64,000 bases of DNA from Bacteroidota bacterium (GTDB taxonomy: Bacteria > Bacteroidota > Bacteroidia > Chitinophagales > Saprospiraceae). Below the pieces are notes generated by a model, which was not told the origin of the DNA, did no database searches, and was given only the letters and a program-made list of their open reading frames with translations. Of this stretch, positions 18,456 through 27,136 are shown in pieces. The position numbers were made by a program, and so were the translations under genes. The stretch is taken from positions 1 to 64,000 of the forward strand of contig JAKOVW010000008.1 in assembly GCA_029781865.1 (NCBI GenBank). The letters run 5' to 3'. Within the stretch, counting starts at the first letter, position 1. Each line of letters starts with the position of its first letter.

Positions 18456-19496
18456 TTACAATTGATCTAATTTAATAACTAAATTATTATTTATACGATC
18501 TGAATTAAAATTCAAACCCCATTCATAAGCATTCTGACTCAACCGTTGATATGATTCATTTGTCAAAGAAAAGACCGCCTCAGCTAATTCCTCAACTGAT
18601 CTGGGTTGCACCAAAATTCCGGTTTTACCATGGATCACCAACTCTGATATGGCCAGCCAGTCTGTAGCAATTACCGGTATAGCCAATTGATTCGCTTCAA
18701 TGATGATACCCGGATATCCCTCACCCTGGTGATATGTAGGAAGAATTAATACATCATAGGAATTCATAGTTGCACTTACTTCTTCCGGTTTCAAAACCCC
18801 TTTATAACAATGCTCTGAAGCAAGAAATGAAAAATCCTGATCCAGTATCGGGCCATATATTTCCAAAGAGTAATCTGCTGGAAGTTGATTCTTTAGCTGA
18901 ATTAATTCCTCGATTCCCTTATTTCTGCTAATCTGACCGATATACACGAAACGTTTATTATAACTCCGTGGAGCAGTATATTTTATTTCCGTTTTCCTTG
19001 AAGTTGGTAACCAATAAAGATTCGCAATTATGGGTTCAAAATAATTCATTAATCGCTTGGTTTGCAACAAAAGTAAATCAGCTTTAAAAACGCTTGTCTT
19101 GAGCATTGCCATGCCTATCGGACTAAGCCCCTTATAAAATTCGATGAGGCTTCCGCCAAATATTCTTATCACAATTTTCCGATTCCAGAATCTGCTTATT
19201 ATATAGATAATGGGAGCGAGATAAATCAATACCCTGGGACTCACATTTAAAACAACAACATCGGAAACCGGTATCCTGAACAAGGATAAAGTAATTACAT
19301 AAAAGAACTTCAAGAAATCCTTTGCGAATCCGGAATAGTGATTTGTGTTAATAACCTTATAGTTCAGTTTATTATGCTCAAAATAATCCACTAGTTTTTG
19401 AAAGCTAACCGCGGTACCTCCAATGCTGTTTTTTTTATTCGATGTCATTGGACCAATCAGCAGATATCTTGTATTCCTGGATTCGTTTGAATTCAT
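18456..19496 (-). CDS. GT4-type glycosyltransferase
   Basis: A 346-residue GT-B fold protein. The N-terminal half has a GGTAVSFQKL nucleotide-sugar/acceptor loop around residues 26-35. The C-terminal half has FVYIGQISRNKGIEEL (about 188-203) and the EGYPGIIIEA motif (about 264-273) of family 4 retaining glycosyltransferases, whose Glu contacts the donor phosphate. It probably adds one sugar to the polysaccharide built by this locus at the inner face of the cytoplasmic membrane. Donor and acceptor cannot be read from sequence. It is in the same orientation as the flanking acyltransferase and asnB genes. Confidence 0.88.
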   Translation of the reverse strand: MNSNESRNTRYLLIGPMTSNKKNSIGGTAVSFQKLVDYFEHNKLNYKVINTNHYSGFAKDFLKFFYVITLSLFRIPVSDVVVLNVSPRVLIYLAPIIYIISRFWNRKIVIRIFGGSLIEFYKGLSPIGMAMLKTSVFKADLLLLQTKRLMNYFEPIIANLYWLPTSRKTEIKYTAPRSYNKRFVYIGQISRNKGIEELIQLKNQLPADYSLEIYGPILDQDFSFLASEHCYKGVLKPEEVSATMNSYDVLILPTYHQGEGYPGIIIEANQLAIPVIATDWLAISELVIHGKTGILVQPRSVEELAEAVFSLTNESYQRLSQNAYEWGLNFNSDRINNNLVIKLDQL

Positions 19497-19546
19497 GCTT
19501 TCCTGAAACCTTTGTGATTTAAAACTAGAGTGATCTCTGCATTTGT

Positions 19547-20095
19547 TTACTCAATAGCCCTGATGATTTTGGCCGGATTACCTGCTGCAATGCAATTGGC
19601 CGGAATATTTTGTGTTACCACCGAACCTGCTCCGATGATGACATTATCCCCAATGGTGACACCCTTTAAAATGGTTGCTTTCTCTCCAATCCATACATGA
19701 TTGCCAATTTGGACAGCACCTTGAACATATTCGTCAAAGATTAATTCTGAATCTCTGAGCGTATAAGCATGATCGTGATCGAAAATGGAAACATGGGCAG
19801 CAACAATGACATAATCTCCAATCACAATTGACTTATGAGCTACTAAACGCAATGAATCATTGAATGTACAATGAGTCCCGATTCTTACTTCTCCTTTAAT
19901 GTCAATAAAACTGTCCTGTGAAAAAAAGACTTTTCGCTGAAGATAAAGCTGTCCACCGCTTAAATACACCCTGGTGTTTTTTCCGATCAAACCAATACCT
20001 TTTGGATGAAAAGAGGAAGGGAATCTCAACTTCAGGTAATAAAAACGCAAAGAAGCAATTAACAAGCTTAAAAATGACTTTCTGAATGTCCGCAT
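19547..20095 (-). CDS. Hexapeptide-repeat acyltransferase (WcaF/maltose-O-acetyltransferase type)
   Basis: A 182-residue left-handed beta-helix acyltransferase. Hexapeptide repeats run from about residue 60 to 170, with the HDHAYTLRD segment (catalytic His region) and the closing AGNPAKIIRAI motif. It transfers acetyl or another acyl group from a CoA donor to a sugar hydroxyl. It is the first gene of the minus-strand arm of the polysaccharide locus and is divergent from the second asnB gene across about 130 bp. The N-terminal basic/hydrophobic stretch is short and does not look like a cleaved signal. Confidence 0.88.
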   Translation of the reverse strand: MRTFRKSFLSLLIASLRFYYLKLRFPSSFHPKGIGLIGKNTRVYLSGGQLYLQRKVFFSQDSFIDIKGEVRIGTHCTFNDSLRLVAHKSIVIGDYVIVAAHVSIFDHDHAYTLRDSELIFDEYVQGAVQIGNHVWIGEKATILKGVTIGDNVIIGAGSVVTQNIPANCIAAGNPAKIIRAIE

Positions 20096-20184
20096 GAACC
20101 TTGTTTTTCTAAGCTTAATTTATTCAATATTATTGATTATAAAAATCATATATATTCAATATTTACTAATGTGTAAAATTATGC

Positions 20185-20192
20185 TATTTTTG
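20185..20192 (+). promoter_or_regulatory. -7 promoter element for the asnB-epimerase operon
   Basis: TATTTTTG, matching TAnnTTTG, 35 bp before the chosen ATG at 20228. It places the transcription start near 20199, which argues against translation from the TTG at 20201. Confidence 0.45.
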
Positions 20193-20227
20193 GAAATTAT
20201 TTGAAATTAGTTTGCCAAGAAGTCAAT

Positions 20228-22102
20228 ATGTGCGGAATATGTGGTTTTGCCGGAAGTGATGAAGTTGCCCTTCATGGAATGATTTCCAAACTCATTCACA
20301 GGGGACCGGATGATCAGGCAATGTATGTGGATGATTATATCAGTTTGGGAATGACCCGGCTTGCTATTCTTGATCTTGTTACAGGCAATCAACCCATTTG
20401 GAATGAGACCCGGACAAAATTTGTCATTTCCAATGGCGAGATCTACAATTACAAAGAATTAAGATCCAACTTAGAAAAGCAAGGCCACCATTTTCTTACC
20501 AATACGGATACTGAAGTTATCATTCACTTATATGAAGAATACAAAGACAACACACCGAAATTTCTAAATGGTATGTTTGCTTTTTGTGTTTATGATTTGC
20601 AGGAACAAAGATTATTTATTGCCAGAGACCGATTCGGTGAAAAACCTCTGTACTATTATTCGCAAAATGGGGAATTCGCATTTTCCAGTGAATTAAAATC
20701 ATTGTTGCAATATCCTAAGATCAAAAGGGTAATGAATGTTTCTAAACTTCCGGAGTTACTGTCGTTTGGATTTTGTCCAGATCAATACACCTTGTTCAAA
20801 AATGTTTATTCCATCCCGCCGGGGCATTCTTTAAGTTATCAGCATAGCATAACAACGATTCAATCTTATTTTCAAATCGATAACAATGACCTGACGGAGT
20901 CTCTTTCCGAAAATGAAATTATGACCCGCGGAAAGAATTTGTTGTGGAAATCGGTAGAAAGACAAATGGTCTCTGATGTACCTATTGGTGCATTTCTATC
21001 CGGCGGCATAGACTCGAGTACCATTGCAGCTATCATGCAGCAGCTTTCCCCAACAAAGATCAATACATTCAATGTCAGATTCGAAGAATCAGCTTATGAT
21101 GAAAGTCCAATAGCAAAAGCAGTTGCCAGGCACCTTGGCACTCAGCATCATGAAATCAATGTTCCCAATCAAACGTTTGATGAATCTGTTTTTAGGGAAA
21201 TCATTGATCATGTTGGATTTCCATTTTCAGATTCTTCAGCAATTCCAAGTTATTTGGTTACAAAGGAAATCCGCAAACATGTAAAAGTAGCCTTGTCCGG
21301 CGACGGAGGCGACGAACTATTCGGAGGCTATTCGGACTTTGTATGGGGATTAAAGATTCAAAAATTAAAATCTATTCCTAAAGTAATCCGAAACCCGATT
21401 CACCGGGTTTTATTGTCCATCCCGGAGTCAGAGTATGTAGGTTATATTAGAAAACTGGAAAAGGCATTCAACCTGGCCAATTGCGATAGCATGACCTTTT
21501 TTAAAGAATTTTATTCTTTATTCAAGGAAAAAGAAATGGGCACACTGATATTAAAACCCTATCCAACTTCATCATTTCTTTCAATACCGGATTCGGTTTC
21601 AAATAAAAGCTTTCTAAGAAATTTGATGTGGTTCAGATTGAAATACCTGTTACCAGAAGATATGTTGATTAAAATGGATCGGATGAGCATGATTCATTCC
21701 CTGGAAGTGAGATCGCCATTTCTGGACAAGGATCTGTTCCGTTTTTCACAGACATTAGAAGATAAATTTTTGATTCGCGGAAACACAACAAAATGGATTC
21801 TCCGGCAAATCATGAAAAAAGAATTACCAGCCATAGTATTCAATCATCCCAAAACCGGGTTTAATCTTCCATTGCATAAATTTTTCAATAAAGAATTCGA
21901 GAAATTAACTGACCATCTGGTGAGCCGGAATCACCCTCTTCATGAAATACTGGATTACAATGTTGTTCGCATGTATTTAAACAAAGGATTCAAACAGATG
22001 CAAAACACCTCAAAGGAAAGCGTTTACAGGAGCTCACATAAATTGTGGTTATTGGTTCAGCTGTATGCCTGGTTTGATCAATTCGAATTAACTATAGAAT
22101 AA
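20228..22102 (+). CDS. asnB: Asparagine synthase-type amidotransferase 2 (polysaccharide locus)
   Basis: A 624-residue class II amidotransferase. The start is set at the ATG at 20228 because the protein then begins MCGICG, placing the glutaminase nucleophile at Cys2. A TTG nine codons upstream would bury this cysteine. The synthetase domain has the PP-loop SGGIDSS (about residue 257) and LSGDGGDELFGGY, all intact. The stop is 8 bp before an epimerase that resembles UDP-glucuronate 4-epimerase, so the pair is an operon. This suggests that the amidotransferase could act on a uronic acid carboxylate to give a uronamide. Genuine asparagine synthesis is the alternative, and the two copies may have divided these roles. 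Confidence 0.9.
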   Translation: MCGICGFAGSDEVALHGMISKLIHRGPDDQAMYVDDYISLGMTRLAILDLVTGNQPIWNETRTKFVISNGEIYNYKELRSNLEKQGHHFLTNTDTEVIIHLYEEYKDNTPKFLNGMFAFCVYDLQEQRLFIARDRFGEKPLYYYSQNGEFAFSSELKSLLQYPKIKRVMNVSKLPELLSFGFCPDQYTLFKNVYSIPPGHSLSYQHSITTIQSYFQIDNNDLTESLSENEIMTRGKNLLWKSVERQMVSDVPIGAFLSGGIDSSTIAAIMQQLSPTKINTFNVRFEESAYDESPIAKAVARHLGTQHHEINVPNQTFDESVFREIIDHVGFPFSDSSAIPSYLVTKEIRKHVKVALSGDGGDELFGGYSDFVWGLKIQKLKSIPKVIRNPIHRVLLSIPESEYVGYIRKLEKAFNLANCDSMTFFKEFYSLFKEKEMGTLILKPYPTSSFLSIPDSVSNKSFLRNLMWFRLKYLLPEDMLIKMDRMSMIHSLEVRSPFLDKDLFRFSQTLEDKFLIRGNTTKWILRQIMKKELPAIVFNHPKTGFNLPLHKFFNKEFEKLTDHLVSRNHPLHEILDYNVVRMYLNKGFKQMQNTSKESVYRSSHKLWLLVQLYAWFDQFELTIE

Positions 22103-22110
22103 TAAAACAA

Positions 22111-23064
22111 ATGAAAATACTTGTCACAGGTGCAGCCGGATTTATTGGATCCCATGTCAGTGAGGCGTTAATGAATTCAGGACATACCGTTTTTGGATTG
22201 GATAATTTTGATCCGTTTTACGCACCTGCAATTAAAGAACGCAATGCTAAACTATTATGTCAATATCCCGATTTTGAATTAATCCGGGAAGACATCAGAA
22301 ATGAAAATAAATTAAACGAATTATTTCATTCACAATCCTTTGATTTGGTAATCCATCTGGCAGCCAAAGCCGGAGTCCGGCCATCAATACAGGAAGCCAT
22401 TGATTACATGGACGTGAATGTAATAGGTTTAACGAAGTTGCTTGAAGCTTCAGTAAGATCAGGCGTAAAGCGATTTATTTTTGCTTCATCATCTTCAATT
22501 TATGGCAACCAGACTAAGATGCCATTTAGTGAATCCGATGATGTCAGCTTTCCCATTTCTCCATATTCAGCTTCCAAACGCAGTGGCGAACTTCTCTGCC
22601 ATGTATATCATCATTTATATCATCTCGAAGTGGCGTGCTTACGATTATTTACAGTCTACGGGCCAAGACAACGACCTGATTTAGCTATATACAAATTCAC
22701 TGAACTGGCTTTAAAAGGAAAGCCTATTGAACTTTATGGAGAAGGAAATTCGCTGAGAGATTACACTTATGTTTCGGATATCGCCGAAGGTATCTTAGCT
22801 ATAAGTCAACATCCGGTACTGAGCTATGAGATTTTCAATTTAGGTAACGGGAACCCTATCCGTCTTTCTGACATGATAAGATCCCTTCAAAATTCGCTGC
22901 ATTGTAATATTGAAATTCAATACGGCGAAAAGCAAGCAGGAGATGTCAATCAAACTCATGCTGACATCGCAAAAGCAAAATCCTATTTTGGATTTCAGGC
23001 TAATGTAAGTTTAGATCAGGGCGTTGAACGGTTTGTACAATGGTATAAAGAAAATCAAGAATAA
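22111..23064 (+). CDS. NAD-dependent nucleotide-sugar epimerase (UDP-glucuronate 4-epimerase-like)
   Basis: A 317-residue extended short-chain dehydrogenase/reductase. The Rossmann motif GAAGFIGS is at 7-14, a Ser-rich strand (SSSS) at 126-129, and the catalytic pair Y152-x3-K156 in YSASK. The RLFTVYGPRQRPDLAI segment is characteristic of the UDP-glucuronate 4-epimerase/UDP-glucose 4-epimerase branch. It would convert UDP-GlcA to UDP-GalA in the cytoplasm for the surface polysaccharide. It follows the second asnB gene by 8 bp and converges with the Wzy-like gene, whose stop is only 4 bp away. Confidence 0.88.
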   Translation: MKILVTGAAGFIGSHVSEALMNSGHTVFGLDNFDPFYAPAIKERNAKLLCQYPDFELIREDIRNENKLNELFHSQSFDLVIHLAAKAGVRPSIQEAIDYMDVNVIGLTKLLEASVRSGVKRFIFASSSSIYGNQTKMPFSESDDVSFPISPYSASKRSGELLCHVYHHLYHLEVACLRLFTVYGPRQRPDLAIYKFTELALKGKPIELYGEGNSLRDYTYVSDIAEGILAISQHPVLSYEIFNLGNGNPIRLSDMIRSLQNSLHCNIEIQYGEKQAGDVNQTHADIAKAKSYFGFQANVSLDQGVERFVQWYKENQE

Positions 23065-23068
23065 AATT

Positions 23069-24349
23069 TCAGGAAATCGCCTTCGAATTTTCTTTTAAGG
23101 GCAAATAGGCAACCAGTGTTAATACGACATAGACAAACCACATGGAATGCAATTGAAAGCTGGAGGTAAACATAGAAAACCAAAACATATTGAAGTAAAG
23201 ACAATAATAAATACCGGCTTCATTCAGATAAATAGCATTTGCACGTAATTTTTTCCATACGGTCAGATAAAAACTGATAAATAACAAAAGTGGAATAATA
23301 CCATATTCGTAAAGCACAGTGAGAAAATCATTATGTACGACCAAACCATCTAAGTTAATTACCCGCGTATTATCCGAACGCTTGACGTACTTTTTGTAAT
23401 TATCCGGATTTTTGAATTGCTCAATGCCCATTCCAAGATAATTTGTTTCCCGGTATGCATCAAATCCTTGTTTCCACAATACAATTCTGGAGTCTTCTTT
23501 ACCCTCTAGAGTGATCAGTCGATTCCATGCCGGTAACATATTAAGCATTGAATTTCCATTCAATGAAACAAACAGTACCATTCCAATGGAAACAACAGCA
23601 ATGGTATGCCTTGCAATTTGAGCCCATGACGCTCTGAAATAAAGCAGAAAAAGAATGATGATCACCATTGGAATCATAGCACTTCTTGAACCTGCCACAA
23701 ATAGAGCTGCAATCAAAACCATGCAAACCATAGCATTCATAATCCATGAAATATGCAGTATTGATTTTTTTGTGTGAATTAAATGAAACAGGTAGAAAGC
23801 CAAAGCCACGTCACATGCGAATGCAGCAAAATTCGGATTGTCCATTAATCCACTTTGCCTTCCTATATCCAGATACAGAAACTGGTAAATCATGATTAAG
23901 CTATTCAGGACTACGGCAAAACAAAAAATGGCCAGGCATTTATAAATTTTGCTGTATTCAAATGGAATGTTTTTTATCAGGAGAAAAATCCAAAGTATGA
24001 TAAAATACTGCAAACTCGTCGACCAGAAATATTCTGTATTCAGCCTGTTTTCAAGATAGGCAATCAAGCTCGGAATCAACCCAAATAAATAAACCCCCAG
24101 TAACTTTAAATCATTCGCGTGAAATCGAATGCTCGTGAATTTTCTGGATATCAAAATGAGGATACCTATCAAAAGACTAAGAATTCTTACCGGCCTGTAA
24201 ATCGTATGTATGCCCCAGATGGATTCAACCATATTATCAAATGGAAGCAGGAAGACATAAACATAAAACAGGTACAGAATGAATTGATCAATTTTCTTCA
24301 TGCGGTTAAATCTTCCATTCAGCTTTAAGCGATTCGTACTGCGCATCAA
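23069..24349 (-). CDS. O-antigen polymerase/ligase family membrane protein (Wzy_C)
   Basis: A 426-residue polytopic membrane protein with about ten or eleven helices. The conserved patterns of the Wzy/WaaL family are present: GLMDNPNFAA, AGSRSA, then a large periplasmic loop with RIVLWKQG and VHNDFLTVLYEYG. It would polymerise repeat units or ligate glycan to a carrier in the periplasm. The start may instead be the Met at residue 17 (24301), because the first 16 residues are basic and not clearly family-like. It follows the methyltransferase gene by 25 bp and is probably co-transcribed with it. Confidence 0.85.
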   Translation of the reverse strand: MMRSTNRLKLNGRFNRMKKIDQFILYLFYVYVFLLPFDNMVESIWGIHTIYRPVRILSLLIGILILISRKFTSIRFHANDLKLLGVYLFGLIPSLIAYLENRLNTEYFWSTSLQYFIILWIFLLIKNIPFEYSKIYKCLAIFCFAVVLNSLIMIYQFLYLDIGRQSGLMDNPNFAAFACDVALAFYLFHLIHTKKSILHISWIMNAMVCMVLIAALFVAGSRSAMIPMVIIILFLLYFRASWAQIARHTIAVVSIGMVLFVSLNGNSMLNMLPAWNRLITLEGKEDSRIVLWKQGFDAYRETNYLGMGIEQFKNPDNYKKYVKRSDNTRVINLDGLVVHNDFLTVLYEYGIIPLLLFISFYLTVWKKLRANAIYLNEAGIYYCLYFNMFWFSMFTSSFQLHSMWFVYVVLTLVAYLPLKENSKAIS

Positions 24350-24374
24350 TATTGGTGCAACACAGTCTGAATAT

Positions 24375-25184
24375 TTATTTCTTGACAGTTATAAGCATAA
24401 AAATTCCATTTCCGCTTAAGCACTTTTTGATAAACCATCTGGGATGTATCATTCGTGCAACAGAAAGCAACACGCCTTCATGTCTTTGACCAGCCTTTGA
24501 TGTCAATAAATCTCCGTGACTTAAACAGGTTTTAATTTGTACTTCAGAAAAATTACCAAATAGCTTCTTCGCCTGTTTGATGGTATAGGCTTTTGTCCCC
24601 GGGCTTTCCATATGCCTGGAATAGATCTCATTCATGGACAACCAGGGTCTCCCGCTGAACAGAGCATAACGGATCCATAACATAAAACCGACAATACTGT
24701 ATTTCTGATATATCATCACTTTGCCCATTCCGCCTGGCTTTAATACACGGTGTATTTCTTTTATGGAAAGTTCGATACCAGGGCTATGGTGGATGACGCC
24801 CCAGGAATACACCAGTTCAAAAATATCATTTTGATATGGCAATTGATTTGCATCAGCTACTTCGAGATTTGAATGTAGATGAAATAATTCAAGTCGTTGT
24901 TTGGTATATATGATCGCCCGCTCCGTCAGATCACACCCATATAAAAGGGCTCCATTCGATGCAAATAATTGATGATCGGCTCCTAAACCAACTCCGATTT
25001 CCAACACTTGCTTTTGTTTCCAATGGGGAAAATCAACAAACTCCAGAATCATTGGCTCAAGCCGGTATCTTTCCTCCAGTTGATTATTGAATTGTGATTT
25101 TAAATCCTCACCAATCATATATAAATGTTCCCCACAGGCGGAGTGATTCCAAAATTCTTTTACCATCAACTTAGACGGATCCAT
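24375..25184 (-). CDS. SAM-dependent class I methyltransferase
   Basis: A 269-residue protein with a Rossmann-like methyltransferase core. Motif I VLEIGVGLGAD is near residues 60-70, an acidic CDLT follows in strand 2, DANQLPY corresponds to motif II, and a VHHSP-type IHHSP precedes the post-motif LKPGG. It resembles Methyltransf_11-type enzymes found in polysaccharide loci, where they methylate sugars or lipid carriers. It is first in a two-gene unit with the Wzy-like gene. Substrate unknown; no membrane segment, so it is cytoplasmic. Confidence 0.85.
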   Translation of the reverse strand: MDPSKLMVKEFWNHSACGEHLYMIGEDLKSQFNNQLEERYRLEPMILEFVDFPHWKQKQVLEIGVGLGADHQLFASNGALLYGCDLTERAIIYTKQRLELFHLHSNLEVADANQLPYQNDIFELVYSWGVIHHSPGIELSIKEIHRVLKPGGMGKVMIYQKYSIVGFMLWIRYALFSGRPWLSMNEIYSRHMESPGTKAYTIKQAKKLFGNFSEVQIKTCLSHGDLLTSKAGQRHEGVLLSVARMIHPRWFIKKCLSGNGIFMLITVKK

Positions 25185-25267
25185 TCTTTGAATTGACTAA
25201 TTTCTGCAAATCTATCAAAAAAATACACATATAGTATTTTTTAATATGTTTTTCTTGCCAGAAAGTA

Positions 25268-25275
25268 TACTTTTG
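25268..25275 (+). promoter_or_regulatory. -7 promoter element for the HSDR_N-like gene
   Basis: TACTTTTG (TAnnTTTG), 46 bp before the ATG at 25322, in the divergent region with the methyltransferase gene. Confidence 0.4.
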
Positions 25276-25321
25276 TATTCGCGATTGTAAAAACGAGATT
25301 TAAGCCAATTGGAATGTATTC

Positions 25322-25777
25322 ATGAATCTATCTGAATTTAACTTATCCACTATTGAATCTCCTCCGAAAAGAGTAGATCCCGCAGGCTCGAGGCTATTTG
25401 ATCCCGTGCGAAAAAAATGGATTATGGAAACTCCTGAAGAATTAGTCAGGCAGAGTCTGATTCTTTGGTTGAATGCGAATCAGTCCATTCCTTTTAACAG
25501 AATGGCTATTGAAAAACAAATTGAAGTATTAGGCCTGACCAAACGATTTGATCTGGTCGTCTATAACAAATTTGCATTGCCTTATATTCTTGTGGAATGC
25601 AAATCACCACAAATTCCAATTCAGCAAAAAATGTTTGACCAGGCTGCCGTTTACAATATGAAGCTGCAAGCTCCATTTTTGGGTATTTGCAATGGTCTTG
25701 AATTCAAACTCTGCGAAATCGATTTTGTAAAAAAGATCTACCATTTTATTTATGAAATACCCACTTATCCCTTTTAA
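25322..25777 (+). CDS. HSDR_N-like PD-(D/E)xK nuclease-fold protein
   Basis: A 151-residue protein resembling the stand-alone type I restriction enzyme R N-terminal domain (HSDR_N_2). After the ETPEELVRQSLILWL helix there is KRFDLVVYN, then YILVECKSP, the D...ExK pattern of PD-(D/E)xK nucleases, followed by QAAVYN and a GICNG segment. No helicase, methylase or specificity subunit is adjacent, so it is not a restriction system. The single-domain form is common in Bacteroidota, function unknown; nuclease activity is possible from the motif. It is monocistronic. Confidence 0.8.
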   Translation: MNLSEFNLSTIESPPKRVDPAGSRLFDPVRKKWIMETPEELVRQSLILWLNANQSIPFNRMAIEKQIEVLGLTKRFDLVVYNKFALPYILVECKSPQIPIQQKMFDQAAVYNMKLQAPFLGICNGLEFKLCEIDFVKKIYHFIYEIPTYPF

Positions 25778-25966
25778 AAAGAGTAAGGCCTTGTAGAGCC
25801 AGGCACTCCTTATATACAAATAATTGATATTTATTTACTTATATATATATTTAATATTTAATTTATTTGACTTTAAATAGGATTTCCTGTACAGAACCAT
25901 TTCTTCTTATAAGCGTTTATTAACCGTAATTATCCAAATTTTATACAACACAATACCTTTCCCCGC

Positions 25967-27100
25967 ATGAAGCTTCACTCCCGTATACAACTTCTGGCCG
26001 TATTGCTATTATTTGCAGCTTGTAAAAAAACCAGTGAGAATAAAGATCCAAAAACCAAATTAGCTGAACTGAAATCACAGGTGAAAGATCTGAATGATCA
26101 GATTAAGCACCTGCAAATGGAAATAGCTGAAAAAGATACATCAGCAACACAGGCAAAATCCAAACTTGTACAAATTGATACCTTAAAAAAGCGAGAGTTT
26201 AAATATTTTATTGAATTGCAGGGAATGATCGATGCGCGTCAGAACGTACTGGTTGCTCCACAAATGCCCGGTGTTGTAACTTCCATATATGTGCGTGAAG
26301 GCGATATCGTTTCTGCAGGACAGGCTTTAGCATCGCTGGATGGGTCTACTATCCGGAAGGGTATGGAAGAAATAAAAACAGCCTTAAGCATGGCAAATAC
26401 CATGTTTGATAAACAAAAAAGGTTATGGGATCAAAACATTGGAAGTGAAGCACAATACCTCCAGGCCAAAAATCAAAAAGAGCAATTGGAACAGAAATTA
26501 AAAACCACCGAAGCGCAACTTGCCATGTCTGTTATTAAATCTCCGATCAGTGGTGTCGTCGATGAATTGAGATTAAAACTTGGAGAAATGGCCAGTCCGG
26601 GTTTCTCCGGTATTCGCGTTGTCAATGACAAAGAGATGAAAGTACAGGCTAAATTAAGCGACAGCTATTCGAGCAAAGTGAGAAAAGGGGATAAAGTCAT
26701 TATCTATTTCCCGGATTCAGACGCAAGTATCGAATCCACGATCAGTTATATTTCCAAAACAATCAATCCTACAACCCGTACATTGATGATCGAAGCTGCT
26801 TTACCCTCCGGGAAACAACATTTCCTGAGCAATCAGGCCGTAAAACTGAAAATCAATAACGGTACGATTAAAGACGCATTGGTCATTTCTTCCAATCTGA
26901 TTCAAAGAAGTATTAAAGGAGAAAATTATATCTTGGTTGCTGAAGAAACCAATGGAATTTGGTATGCCAGAAAAAGAAATCTGGAAACCGGTGTAGAATA
27001 CAATGGAGAAACCCAGATTAAATCCGGATTGAAAGTTGGAGACCAGATTATCATTTCCGGATATAGTGAATTAGTAGATGGTCAATTAATTGCATTGTAG
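25967..27100 (+). CDS. RND efflux periplasmic adaptor (membrane fusion protein), lipoprotein
   Basis: A 377-residue HlyD/AcrA-type adaptor. A lipobox ends at Cys19 (LLLFAAC), so the protein is lipid-anchored in the periplasm. Residues about 28-65 form an extra coiled coil before the first beta strand, which is unusual for this family. The biotinyl-lipoyl halves (VLVAPQMPGVVTSIYVREGD and later SPISGVVDEL-KLGE) flank a second helical hairpin, followed by beta-barrel and membrane-proximal regions. It is encoded 36 bp upstream of the RND pump that it should connect to an outer-membrane channel. No such channel gene lies nearby. Confidence 0.92.
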   Translation: MKLHSRIQLLAVLLLFAACKKTSENKDPKTKLAELKSQVKDLNDQIKHLQMEIAEKDTSATQAKSKLVQIDTLKKREFKYFIELQGMIDARQNVLVAPQMPGVVTSIYVREGDIVSAGQALASLDGSTIRKGMEEIKTALSMANTMFDKQKRLWDQNIGSEAQYLQAKNQKEQLEQKLKTTEAQLAMSVIKSPISGVVDELRLKLGEMASPGFSGIRVVNDKEMKVQAKLSDSYSSKVRKGDKVIIYFPDSDASIESTISYISKTINPTTRTLMIEAALPSGKQHFLSNQAVKLKINNGTIKDALVISSNLIQRSIKGENYILVAEETNGIWYARKRNLETGVEYNGETQIKSGLKVGDQIIISGYSELVDGQLIAL

Positions 27101-27136
27101 TTTTCAATTCAACATTTTCTATTCTAATTCCTGTTT

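Noticed and set aside
20201-20227. TTG start for the second asnB gene
   Set aside because: It would add nine residues before the catalytic Cys2 and lies next to the predicted transcription start; MCG at 20228 is required for a class II amidotransferase.
25322-25777. Type I restriction-modification system
   Set aside because: Only the R-protein N-terminal-like domain is present; no helicase, HsdM or HsdS nearby.
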